Part shown: positions 15,101 to 24,200 of the stretch, one piece after another
Layout of the letters: every line of letters begins with the position of its first letter
Numbering within the stretch: the first letter of the stretch is position 1
Source of the DNA: Tubiluchus corallicola
Taxonomy: Eukaryota; Priapulida; Priapulimorpha; Priapulimorphida; Tubiluchidae
Length of the DNA: 64,000 bases
Direction: 5' to 3'
Assembly: GCA_030141605.1 (NCBI GenBank)
Contig: JAQGDQ010000190.1
Coordinates: forward strand, 186,001-250,000
Program-made: the position numbers and the translations under genes
Notes under the pieces: generated by a model
What the model was told of the DNA's origin: nothing
The model's database searches: none
What the model saw: only the letters and a program-made list of their open reading frames with translations

Positions 15101-15542
15101 CAGCATTGTTCTAAGTCAGTAATAACTTGTATCAATTTAAAAACCATTTTGAACTGTTATCAACTAGCAAAGATTTTTACTTTAGTCTAATTTACAGTCT
15201 AAATTGCAATTTCTTCAATAAAAATCAATTTGCACAAGGACAAAAACATTTACAAATCAGTCTTAAAAACACGGTTATCTTACAATACCTCAATTTCTGA
15301 TAAGTAACCTGAGTAATCTAAATTATTTAAACTGCAAATACGTAAACAAAATATTTTTGATTTCTCGTTTGCAAGATCTAACAAATTATAATTCAACAGA
15401 CCGGCTTCATGCTGTTCTGCTGGGTTATTCTGCTAACATCTTTCATTACTCTTTCGAATTCTGCAGTAGCCTCCGCTTCTTTTTGTTGCTGTAATGCTAT
15501 CTTTTCAACAAATTTTCGCGGACTACTTCCACTGGCAGCCAT
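1..15542 (-). CDS. CRTC: CREB-regulated transcription coactivator (CRTC/TORC), 3' end beyond window
   Basis: CRTC proteins bind the bZIP domain of CREB and activate cAMP- and calcium-responsive genes; SIK/AMPK-family kinases phosphorylate them and hold them in the cytoplasm on 14-3-3. Seven exons are recognisable: 15402-15542, 11950-12078, 9993-10042, 6890-6990, 2046-2110, 964-1267 and 1-139. Diagnostic pieces are the N-terminal SPRKFVEKIAL coiled-coil start, WRR-ANSDSAI (SIK site), RPRSCEVPGIN and NTGSLPDL. Phases join correctly except between 6890 (leaves one base) and 2110 (starts a codon), so at least one exon is missing there. The conserved GGSLPNVNQ block expected between exons 1 and 2 was not found. 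The C-terminal transactivation domain lies outside the window. Family assignment is secure from several independent blocks. Confidence 0.9.
964..1267 (-). CDS. CRTC: CRTC exon: NTGSLPDL block
   Basis: Acceptor TTTCAG|C and donor CATCAG|GTTATT. The first base completes the Asn of PGIN. It encodes SNTGSLPDLTCLQFPSPL, the conserved NTGGSLPDL block of CRTCs, followed by Ser/Gln/His-rich low-complexity sequence typical of the family's central region. Confidence 0.9.
2046..2110 (-). CDS. CRTC: CRTC exon: RPRSCEVPGI
   Basis: Lies between TTTCAG| and TTAA|GTAAGT and encodes a Gln-rich run followed by IRPRSCEVPGI. The SCEVPGIN motif is a conserved second regulatory phosphosite region in CRTC1-3. It ends with two bases of Asn, completed by the next exon. 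Confidence 0.88.
2111..6889. other. CRTC intronic stretch, at least one exon undetected
   Basis: The flanking exon phases (1 out, 0 in) require at least one more coding exon here. I did not identify it, and the open frames present have no recognisable similarity. The stretch holds a perfect TGACGTCA at 4738 and a partly duplicated 30-bp segment around 4775-4840. Confidence 0.6.
6890..6990 (-). CDS. CRTC: CRTC exon: SIK/AMPK phosphosite NSDSAI
   Basis: Bounded by AACCAG| and AGAG|GTAAG. It encodes ANSDSAINRTG, then LSPPAPRR. With the preceding WRR, it gives R at -3 and a hydrophobic residue at +4 relative to the Ser of NSD. That is the known SIK/AMPK target and 14-3-3 docking site of CRTCs. 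Confidence 0.9.
9008..9065. repeat. 29-bp perfect tandem duplication
   Basis: A 29-bp unit starting GATAGTAAGC occurs twice head to tail (9008-9036, 9037-9065) inside a CRTC intron. No function is apparent. Confidence 0.9.
9695..9715. repeat. (ATTCT)n tail, possible retroelement 3' end
   Basis: Four to five ATTCT units follow GACAAATAAAATAT. A short pentamer tail after an AATAAA-like sequence is how many CR1/L2-like LINEs and their SINEs end. No reverse-transcriptase frame is visible upstream, so this would be a 3' fragment only. Confidence 0.45.
9993..10042 (-). CDS. CRTC: CRTC exon: YHLSPPDTSWRR
   Basis: A 50-nt exon between TATAG| and AGAAG|GTAAG encodes VDVSPYHLSPPDTSWR plus two bases of the next Arg. 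Vertebrate CRTCs have MYLSPPADTSWRR here. Joining it to the next exon rebuilds the kinase-recognition arginine of the SIK site. Confidence 0.88.
11950..12078 (-). CDS. CRTC: CRTC exon: ALVDRVHRSR segment
   Basis: Open between ..ATATAG| and |GTAAAAT. It encodes RHTSSRQALVDRVHRSRQ, equivalent to the TTRHHGLVDRVYRERG block of vertebrate CRTCs, then a basic, Ser/Pro-rich stretch. The 129 nt are phase 0 to 0. Confidence 0.85.
14004..14877. mobile_element. hAT-like non-autonomous transposon
   Basis: The ends are perfect inverted repeats (TAGGGATGTCAC / GTGACATCCCTA). Flanking 8-mers GTGTATTC and GTATACTC agree at six of eight positions, as expected for an aged hAT target duplication. Subterminal GATTCGGATTCG-type repeats occur at both ends, and no transposase frame is present. 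A 12-bp perfect hairpin stem sits at 14504/14532. Confidence 0.75.
14504..14543. repeat. perfect 12-bp hairpin
   Basis: TGACTAACAGAT at 14504-14515 pairs perfectly with ATCTGTTAGTCA at 14532-14543 across a 16-nt AT-rich loop. It lies inside the hAT-like element. Confidence 0.85.
15402..15542 (-). CDS. CRTC: CRTC exon 1: CREB-binding N-terminus
   Basis: The ATG opens MAASGSSPRKFVEKIAL, matching the N-terminal CREB-binding coiled coil of CRTC proteins, followed by a Glu/Gln-rich helix with FERVMKDV. The frame closes soon after at TGA, so a donor must precede it; CCG|GTCTGT at 15401 is the best candidate but is not a strong consensus. The 141 nt keep phase 0. Confidence 0.85.
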
Positions 15543-15829
15543 GACGGAGGTTACCAAGTTTGCTAATTATTCGCCAGAGTGCGCCACGTAAAGGTTAACG
15601 GAGGTCAACGGAACCGTCTCAGAGTCAGCAGTGAGAGGTCCCACAACCTGAAATTTGTGCTGTATAGTGCGTGATTTCAACGTTTGTTAATTATTCTGTT
15701 TTTAAGTCTTTTTGGTGGTGTTTTGAACCTAATTATTGACAAATAAAGCACGTTTCTACCAATAAATTACTGTCAAAACTCTTGGAACATTCAAATGTAA
15801 AGCAGAATTAAGCGCGACATTACAATTCG
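15543..15829. promoter_or_regulatory. bidirectional promoter between CRTC (-) and C1D (+)
   Basis: Only 287 bp separate the two divergent start codons, so both 5' UTRs and both core promoters must fit here unless an upstream non-coding exon exists. The CRTC-proximal side is more GC- and CpG-rich than the surrounding sequence. No TATA box is positioned convincingly for either gene. Confidence 0.65.
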
Positions 15830-17604
15830 ATGGCAAGCTTGAGTATTAGTAGTGAAAATCTTGGAAACAGAAGCGATAGTCTTCCTGTTGAAGTGCAGAA
15901 AATTGTTAAAAATTTCCATGAATCAATTAGTCATGTTGAAAGTGTTCTAAAACCCTTTTTATCTGTACCTTATAATAATTTGGTTAACAAATTAGAGCCT
16001 GTTGCCAAGGCAAGAATTGATTTGATGATTGCTTATACGGTAAATTCTTTATATTGGATGTATTTGAATACTCAAGGGGAAACTGCAAAAGATCACCAAG
16101 TTAAAGAAGAGTTGGAACGAATTCGTAAATATATGAATAAAGTAAGGAAACCAAGATATTTATAACAACATTTAGCCCATTTTCGATGTTATCTGGAAAA
16201 GAGCTGATAGTGATACTGATGTTTGAATGGAAATCATTTAAAAAAAAGAAATGCCCAGGGGCCACCCTTTGGGATACAATGATTAAGACGATGTAAAAAA
16301 ACTCGGCTGTGCCTACCCTGGATGTCAAGGTCTAGGGTGGACTCGTACATCCACTTTGCTCCATTATTAATGGATTAAATATAAAAATACATTAATTATT
16401 TACATCTTTGCATCATAATACTAATAGATTTTAGAAATAACTGTGTGGCTGTATGTTTAATTACTAGGTTTTGAATTTTGATTCACTGTATATCATTTCA
16501 GTTCATGTTCAAAATTGCCGTAAATATACTGCAGGCTCGTTTAAGGAAAACTAGATCTAACCTTAAACTATAGCTGAAAACAATCTACTCTGTAACATAT
16601 TGAGTTAACATACTATTTTTTCTGGAATGACTCACGTGAATGAATTATTACCACAGAACGGTAATTTCGCGTTTGCATTGCTAGTTCTTTACACTCATAT
16701 GCATGTCGCCATTTGCTAATTAAACGGGGCTGGTGCCTGCATCTCGCAAACACGTTGCACAAAAAACAGGTTCAGTTCAGAAGTGCTGGGTTGTGATGTA
16801 GTACAATATGAGTGAGCACATCGGTAAACTTGAAATTTAAATTTTAAACTTAAAATTTGTCAAGATTTTCTATATTACACTGAATGTTGTACAATAGCAC
16901 TGATCTTTTAATTTTCGCTTTCATAAACACGTGCAACATGCTCGTGAAATGTTTGTGCCATTAAAAATTATGTTTATTTGTGATGTCATCACTAGCTGGG
17001 CTCCTCGGTCATTAATTAAGTTTTTGTCACATAAATTTTTTACCGTACTTCAAAGGGTGATATAGTACCAAAAATCGTCCTTTAATTTTCAAGAATTTGC
17101 TTTAAGAGGGACTCATTTGTGGGACAAATTCTGTTTTTCATACTTACAATATAGTTGATCCTACACATCTTATGACGTATTCAAACATAGAGACTTCTCT
17201 CGCAACTTGTTGCAAACTCAGCGAGAGTTGCTGAGAGTTAAGTTGCGAGAGAAGTTGCCAAGCTGTTCACGTATAACTTTAATCTCAAAGAGAAGTTGCC
17301 AAAATTTTCACACGTGCAACTTTACTTTCAGAGAGAAGTTGCACAGCAAGTTGCGAAAGAAGTTTCTATGTCTGAATGCACCATTACATCTAGACGTCTT
17401 TTTCAGGTTAAAGAAATTATTGATCACGAGAAGGCAGCAAAACTTGATAAAGGTGCAGCAAAGCGATTTGTTACTCATGCCCTGTATGAACCTAAAGACC
17501 ATCAACAAGCGAAAACTGAACGGCAACAAGAGCAGCCTGTAGCTAGAAAACGTCGAGTTAATGACAAGTCTCAGGAGTCAGTCGTCAAGCAGAAACGAGT
17601 TTAA
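15830..17604 (+). CDS. C1D: C1D nuclear nucleic-acid-binding protein (exosome cofactor)
   Basis: C1D (yeast Rrp47/Lrp1) partners the exosome nuclease Rrp6/EXOSC10 in nuclear RNA processing and also binds DNA. There are two coding exons, 15830-16141 and 17407-17604, giving 169 residues (human about 141). The Sas10/C1D helical core is evident: LVNKLEPVAKARIDLMIAYT, NSLYWMYLNTQG and ELERIRKYMNK, then across the intron VKEIIDHEKAAKLDKGAAKR and FVTHALYEP. The splice AAA|GTAAGG .. TTTCAG|GTT joins in phase 0 exactly where the family reads MNKVKEI. The C-terminus is a basic, Gln-rich tail longer than in vertebrates. Without splicing the first frame stops after five unrelated residues. The start is the first ATG and gives an N-terminus of typical length. 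Confidence 0.95.
16528..17080 (+). repeat. interspersed repeat family A, copy 1
   Basis: Closely similar in order and wording to 48544-49174 and, over its 3' half, to 52136-52497. Shared landmarks include TGAATTATTACCAC, TTATTTGTGATGTCATCA, TTTACCGTACTT and the terminal CAAAAATC-TCC. It is non-coding with no obvious terminal inverted repeat. Confidence 0.8.
17179..17378. mobile_element. short MITE with GCAACTT-rich inverted ends
   Basis: The left end ATTCAAACATAGAGACTTCT and the inverted right end ATTCAGACATAGAAACTTCT match over roughly 35 bp including CGCAACTTG. Direct and inverted GAGAAGTTGC motifs recur inside. At about 200 bp with no frame, it fits a miniature inverted-repeat transposable element. 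Confidence 0.7.
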
Positions 17605-17755
17605 ATTTTCCACACATTTTGCAATCTGATCACACAAACCAGAACATTCAGTAGTGCTACATACGTATTTTACATGACTAGTTCACATGTGATTTTAAAA
17701 CACTGATGCAAAATTAAACTCTACACTGTATACATCATAATTTTACTTAACAAAC
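17605..17755 (+). promoter_or_regulatory. very short C1D-POT1 spacer
   Basis: Only 151 bp lie between the C1D stop and the POT1 ATG. One ATTAAA (17713-17718) could serve as a weak C1D polyadenylation signal. There is no TATA box, and no CpG-rich promoter is apparent. ACATTCAG at about 17651 could be a splice acceptor. Confidence 0.5.
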
Positions 17756-18256
17756 ATGGTAGGCAACAGAAAGAAATATCCACGAAGATGTGTTAGACTT
17801 AATTTTACAAAACGAAGTAGCAGAAAGCAAGGTGTTATGGCAGTGAGTGATGTTTCTAGTTTGACTGATGATAATACTGGACAAAATTGTGATGCTGTTG
17901 CTGAACAGAGCAGCGATGCAACAACAGCTTGCAGTGACAATGATTATATATCTCCATTAGAAAACTTAGCAGAAATGCCAACACCTGCATTATCTGTGTG
18001 CAGTAACATAGAGCAGGTTGTAGCAAGCGCACCAGCACCAGAAACAAATACTCAGATAAGTATAAGTATAACATCGGTTACACATGCTCAAATAAGTACA
18101 AGTGTGACATCAATTGAGCATTCTTGGCCTAGTGCTGAACCAAGTACATCAAATCTAACACCAGTGACAACTGCAAAAGAATCACCAAGTGCTGACCATG
18201 ACCTGTCAGTAGATCCTGTTGGGCACGTACCAGGAGCTTCACAGTCACGAAATATG
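17756..18256 (+). CDS. POT1: POT1 exon 1: basic start and Ser/Thr-rich extension
   Basis: Begins MVGNRKKYPRRC with several Lys/Arg clusters (possible nuclear localisation), then a long acidic, Ser/Thr/Pro-rich low-complexity region. It ends ..AAATATG|GTAATC in phase 0. No family similarity is seen in this part; inclusion rests on an in-phase donor immediately upstream of OB1. Confidence 0.75.
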
Positions 18257-21200
18257 GTAATCTTTTTAAAATTTTTATATTAGAGTTTCTGCTGCAATTG
18301 TAGAGTGCTTTTTCAAACTCATTGGAACAGACTTTGCATGTTTCGTATTTCAGTGTTTTGAGACACTTTTTTAAATAAGTTTCACTATTGTATTTCACTT
18401 AGTATGTGGGAGTAGCAGGTTCCTGTATGAAAATTAAGGACATCACTGAACGGGATTGTTTAGCAGTGTGGGGTGTTGTGAAATACGTCTATTCACCTAC
18501 ACGCAGTAAAGGTTCAGGTAATTAATGTTTATTTTCAGACACATTGCAGTTCGTATTTGTGCTTTGGAGTTAGAAATTAAATCGAGTTTCTGTAAAGACG
18601 AGTTTGAATTGAACCTTAGATTATATTAAATTAATGCATTTAACTAAATTGCACTCCGAATGCTAACGAAACCAATGTTGTGTTTTCCGTAAGTTTGCTA
18701 AGTAAGCAAAAATGCTGAGAAAACTAGGCAGTATTAAACAGTGGTAATAGCTTAACTAGACTTAAACTCTTCCTGTTATGATTAGCGCTGTGGTGGGAGA
18801 AATTGTTTGTTTGTAAATAGCCAAAAATTGCTGTAAATATTAGGGATGCACCTGATCCCGTTTTGTTGGTTACGGATCAGAATATGCTGGATCTGTTCCT
18901 GTTTTGGATCTGCAAATTAATATTTCACTTGTTTAGCCTTTCATCGAGTGGTAGTTTCAAGATCCATTTTCAGAGTCACTGAGTAATTTTAAGTTGAAAC
19001 ACTGCAAATGTTGATGTACTGTATTTTTGAACACCTGATCCGCGCTTGGTTTAAACTAAAAAATGCTTAACTGTGCAAAATCTGAACACTTTTGCCGTAT
19101 TCTGATCTATTCAAAGCGTCGAATCTTGGGATCTGGAACCGAATGATATACATCCCTAATAAATATTTTACTAATTTAATAGCCGTTACTTTACTAAAGA
19201 TTATGTTTACTTATATTATTCCTTAAACCAGATTGGGTGTTAAATTTTGGACTTGTTGATGACTCTGTGGATGTGAGCAAGGATGAAAAACTTCGCTGTC
19301 ACTTATTTATGGGACAACGAAATTTATGCGAGTCGGTCAAGAAAGCCGGGCAAATTGTTCGGCTGAGTGGGGTTAAGGTAGGACAAATTTTATTATGAGT
19401 TATGCTTGATTTTGGTTTCTATGGAATGCAGCCAAAAATTGTTAAAATTTTGATATCGAATTTGATCGAAAGAAAGTACAAGTGGTACTAAACCTAGAGT
19501 TGCTGGTTGACATTGAATCAAAAATAGCAGCACTCAGAAATGATTGATGGTTGATTGCTCCTAATGTTTGTATACTATCATCGATTAAAAACAACTAATA
19601 ACTATACATTTTCAATTTTTTCAACTTAGATTATAAAATACAATGGGCAACATCAAGCAGTTGCTACTGGTGCTACTAAGATTGAAGTTTGGAGTGGTGA
19701 CATAGATGGCTCAACTCAACCAGTTGCTGGTGGACACTATCACACTTTGACGGATGCCGATTTGAAAAAAGTAAGTTTCGCTAATGGCTATACGTTGAAT
19801 TGTCTGTTTTAAAATCTGCATATCTATTTGTGTTTGTGATGAAACTTAATAAGAATTTTTCGAACTTGTGTCTTTAAGGTGTTCATCTTAATATAGGGAA
19901 TCATTTCTTTTAGGTAATATGGAATACTGTGTTTATATTTTTTAGTTTTCAAACCCAACATTAGATGTTGCTATTTGATCCATCTTTGTTCATTGTCAAT
20001 GCGAAATCTAATAGTTCATGTATAGTTCACTCTGTGATTTGATTGATAGTAATGTGCTGCAGGCTTACATAAGCCCAGCTTCAAACAGTTTAAACATGGT
20101 ACAGTGCTAATGTTAATTTCTAAAAGTTTTGCTTTTCTAACCTTCAAAAGTGACAAAAATACAATATTGTAAACTTGATTGCAGATCATATTGTTGATCA
20201 TATTACCTTGACTAAAATAGCAGCTCTTGTGGATTGTATTGTCTAAAATAGCAGCTCTTATTTTTACCTTGTGGGTTACCTTGATCAAATAACTGTGCTT
20301 GTCTTTACATGTGTGCATTACCTTGATTAAAATAGCAGCTCTTGTCTTTCCTAGGGGAGTTCGAGTTTCCGGACATGATCGAGGTGTGCGTCAGTATTAA
20401 TTTTTAGGGATCAGGGTTCAGGACAGTAATTCAGTTCGAGGTTTGGTATCAAGTGGTTGGGGTCGGAACCAAAAGTTCAGGATAATGCACTCTTTCTGTA
20501 TGTACTACGGAAAAATAATTATGACCTTAAAGTTTTACAAAGTAAAAAGCGGCTGACAAACAAGTGATGCAGCGGTTGTTAATAAAATCTCAATATAAAA
20601 TATGTTATTACAAAATTTAAACAATGGATAACTTTGTTAAGTGGTTCATTTCTCTGTACATGTCGCAATAACCTGATGCAAATGTTGATTTTTTAAATAT
20701 TGTAAACTTTTAAAGTTCGGAGTCAAGACCGGAGTTGGAGTGAGATGGGAGGTTCGGGAAGGGACAGAATGTTTGGGAATGGGGTTCGGGGTTTAAGAAA
20801 TGTTCGGGATCAAGGTTCGAGGGCCGGGATCATAACCTCGATCTTTAAACACTTATATTTTGGACACTTGTGGATTACCCTGGCTTAAATAGCAGCGCTT
20901 TTGTGGATCACATTGCCTAAAATAGCTCTCTGGTTTTTTACTTGTGGATTACCTTGATCAAAATAGCAGTGCTTGTCTTTACACTTGTGGATTACCTTGA
21001 TCAAAATAGCAGTGCTTGTCTTTACACTTGTGGATTACCTTGATCAAAATAGCAGTGCTTGTCTTTACACTTGTGGATGACCGTGATTAAAATAGCAGTG
21101 TTTCTACTTGGCTTTACACTTGTGGATTACCTTAATCAAAATAGCAGTGCTTGTATTTACACTTGTGGATTACCTTGATCAAAATAGTAACTCTTGTTTT

Positions 21201-24200
21201 TACACTTATAGCTGGCAGCCCTCTAACATTCATTCTAAACACTTTTAAAACCTTGTGGATGTTCGTACTTGTACTTTAATGCTTTGGTTATAGAAATTTA
21301 GTAACACAAGTATTTTTAGACTATTAGACTTGTATTTCATGTTTGTAAGGCTTTTTTTACAGTTACAGGAAATGAGAGCCTATCGGGAATCAATACAAGA
21401 TTTACTTCTTCCTCCTGTGCTTATCAAAAAGCTGCAAGAAATCAGACCAAATGACTATGCTACCGTATACTGCCAGGTATCGTCAAAGAAATGCCAGTGC
21501 TTTCTAAGCAGTCTTCTTTATGAAAACTGTACCAGTATGCGATAAAACAGATACTGCTCATGTATGTTTAAAGACAGTTTGAAAACATTTGAAAACAGTA
21601 GAATTTCCAAAAAAAAAACCAGCAGACTTGATAACAAGTTACCGTATTTAATTGCTTAATTAAACCACAAGAAAACACTCTTCAAAAGTAAAGCCTAAAA
21701 ATTTGTCTCAAAATTTCATATGACTTACATGCTGTGTCTTATTGCATATAGAGCTTGCGTTAACAGCAATGCTGCAAAAACTGGTACATTTAAACTCTGT
21801 CGATGATTGTTAGACTGAGCCATTTTAATAGCAATTAGATAACATTGTATAAAGTATCAAAAATAATCAGAGCATTCGTTGTGCTCACTTCACTAACTAG
21901 GCAAAAGTGTAAATTAGTTTATATTGTCAGTAAGATCTATAAAGTTCTTTTTGGTGAGTCAGTGGTGCACACTGGGATAACCAATGCAGTACCAATTTGC
22001 CAAGTGGCACAAACATTTTAATTTATTAAGAATTTTTTTCTAATTACATAATTCTTCCAAACAGGCAAACATAGAGCTACGTAATATAACTTTGTTTATA
22101 AAGTTTCTTGTGACATATTTTAAAATTCCCCTGTCTTCCCCTTTAACTAAAATTGAAATTAGCACCATTTGTTGCAATTTTTATTGTAGATAGTTGGAAT
22201 TTGTCATATGAGGACAGAAGCATGTTTATTGAGAGTGTGGGATGGAACTACCCTTTCAAGGTACAGATTTGTTTGTGTTTTATTCTTGTGTGTAGTAAGT
22301 ATATTAAATATTATGTTCATTAAATTTAATTTGATGTTTTAGTTGGGAACTTTGTAATGTTTTGTTTTAGTTGGGGACTTTTTATGTCATGATATTTACA
22401 GTGATTAACTTAGGTTGGTATTAGTACAAAAAAGATATGTAGGTCTACTACATTATAAGGATAAAGACCTAGTTATGCTTTAGTATGAAAGATTAGTACA
22501 TGATATAGTAGACGTGATTGATTGAAACTACAGCATGATTAAATTTTTTACAATACTACGTTATATAAATAAGAAATCTTGCCTATAGCGCTTGGAGGGC
22601 TACTATGTTAACTCGTCCTAATACCGGTTGGGAATAAATTTAAATATAGTTTAGAGGAAGCCTATTAGAAGTCGAATAATTAGCTCATTAAATGGGCAAT
22701 TAGGAAGACCGCCAAGTGCTACTTATCTATAGACTTTTTCAAAAGGTTGTATGTTCATTCATAAAGCAGTTTCCTGTTGCAGATCCACGCAACCAGGGTA
22801 AATACGTTATTGTTTTCTGATATATTATGCCATAATTTCGTTCAAATTGTGTAGTGAGACACTAATTGAAAATTTATTGCTTTTTGTTATGTGAAAGTGG
22901 TGTTGGAAAGTGCCTGTATTTGCACATTCTCTACAGCAAATGCTATTGTGACTACCAATGGCAATCATTTGAACTGCTGGTTCTGTACTTTTAGAGACCA
23001 AGATCCATATCATATAGAAGAAAACGGTAGATTAGAACACCAGGCAGATTCTGCTAATTATTGTGGAAAACTTCTGAATTTTAAATTCCTTGATCACGTA
23101 ATTGAAAATGTCTGTATTTTGTAACTGCTGTTGTAATTGAATTACTAACTGTATTTTTCTGTATTATTTCATATTTCCTGCAAGTGAATACATCCACTAT
23201 CCAGCACTCATTGTTGAAATCGACTTATTAAATTAGTATGTTGACTACTGTGACAGAGAAGCAAGTCACTTGCTGTGTCTTATTTCAGTGATATGAAAGG
23301 AAGAGAGATTATATTTAGCGACACTGAAAGGCTCTGCTATTCCGAGCAATCTAATCTTGCAAGCTTGTCAAAAGATCTCACTATTGACGTGTTTTTGTAC
23401 AATGAGCATGCAACATGTGCAAAGGAGCTTAATTTACAGGTACATTTGAAAACAGCTTGTGTGGTACCCTGCAATGATTTTAATAATAATGTCGTCCTGT
23501 AAAAGAGGCCTAGTACAGCATGTTTGATTAGTATTGTAATCATTTTTAATGAGTGGTGCTGAAATTTCAAGTGGCCTTCATGCATATAAACAAATATATT
23601 TCAACTGCCTGTCTTCTTTGTCCAGCTGCATGGTATCAAAATGCAGTGTTCTTGCTTTAATTCATGGAAGAGTCTAAAATTAGTTGGCCAGAAAATCCTG
23701 ATAATGTGAACTAAAATGTTACTAGATACTGGATATGATACAACTACGATTTATTACCATTTTCAATTTCAAGGTATTCTTGTTTTAATGCTATGTGATG
23801 TGTGCCTATTGTTTTGACATTTTCAGTTATAATCTGCACTGCCCTTTGCTCAGTATGTATGTGTAAATGTACAATATTTAATGGTTAACACATTGGATGA
23901 ATTACTGGTGATGTCTTAACTTAAGCAGCCATGAGTTTAGTAACGTATACCAGGCAGACTTGGCGGAGGTTTGTGCTCTACAGACTGCCCTTCTCAAGTC
24001 AGCATCGCTACATAGTATAGACTGCCACAAAAAACAGTGCCAGGCAAAATAATTCATAAATGTTTGTGCTGTTCTTCCGAATGTACCTACTATTTCTTGA
24101 AAGTTTTTTTACACTTTTTTGTCATACTCAGGTGCTCACATTTTCTTCTTAGGCTGGTGATTTCGTTAAACTTGTGAAGTTGCACTGCAAGCCTTTTAGG

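Larger units (their letters stand above)
12079..15401. other. CRTC first intron
   Basis: No exon was recognised, although the family's GGSLPNVNQ block would be expected here. The main content is a hAT-like element at 14004-14877. The remainder is AT-rich with no visible structure. Confidence 0.6.
16142..17406 (+). other. C1D intron filled with repeats
   Basis: The single C1D intron (1,265 bp) is largely one copy of a dispersed repeat (16528-17080) plus a short inverted-repeat element (17179-17378). It leaves under 30 bp between that element and the acceptor. Confidence 0.75.

Noticed and set aside
17207-17542. Longer plus-strand frame overlapping C1D exon 2
   Set aside because: It lies in a different frame from the conserved C1D sequence and mostly covers the MITE.
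20190-21215. Whether the POT1-intron minisatellite is telomeric or a CRISPR-like array
   Set aside because: The 43-bp units contain no TTAGGG-type motif and are directly adjacent without unique spacers, so this is an ordinary minisatellite.
22891-23124. 77-codon plus-strand frame, considered as a POT1 exon
   Set aside because: Exon boundaries inside it would leave one base, which does not join the next POT1 exon in phase, and there is no OB-fold similarity.
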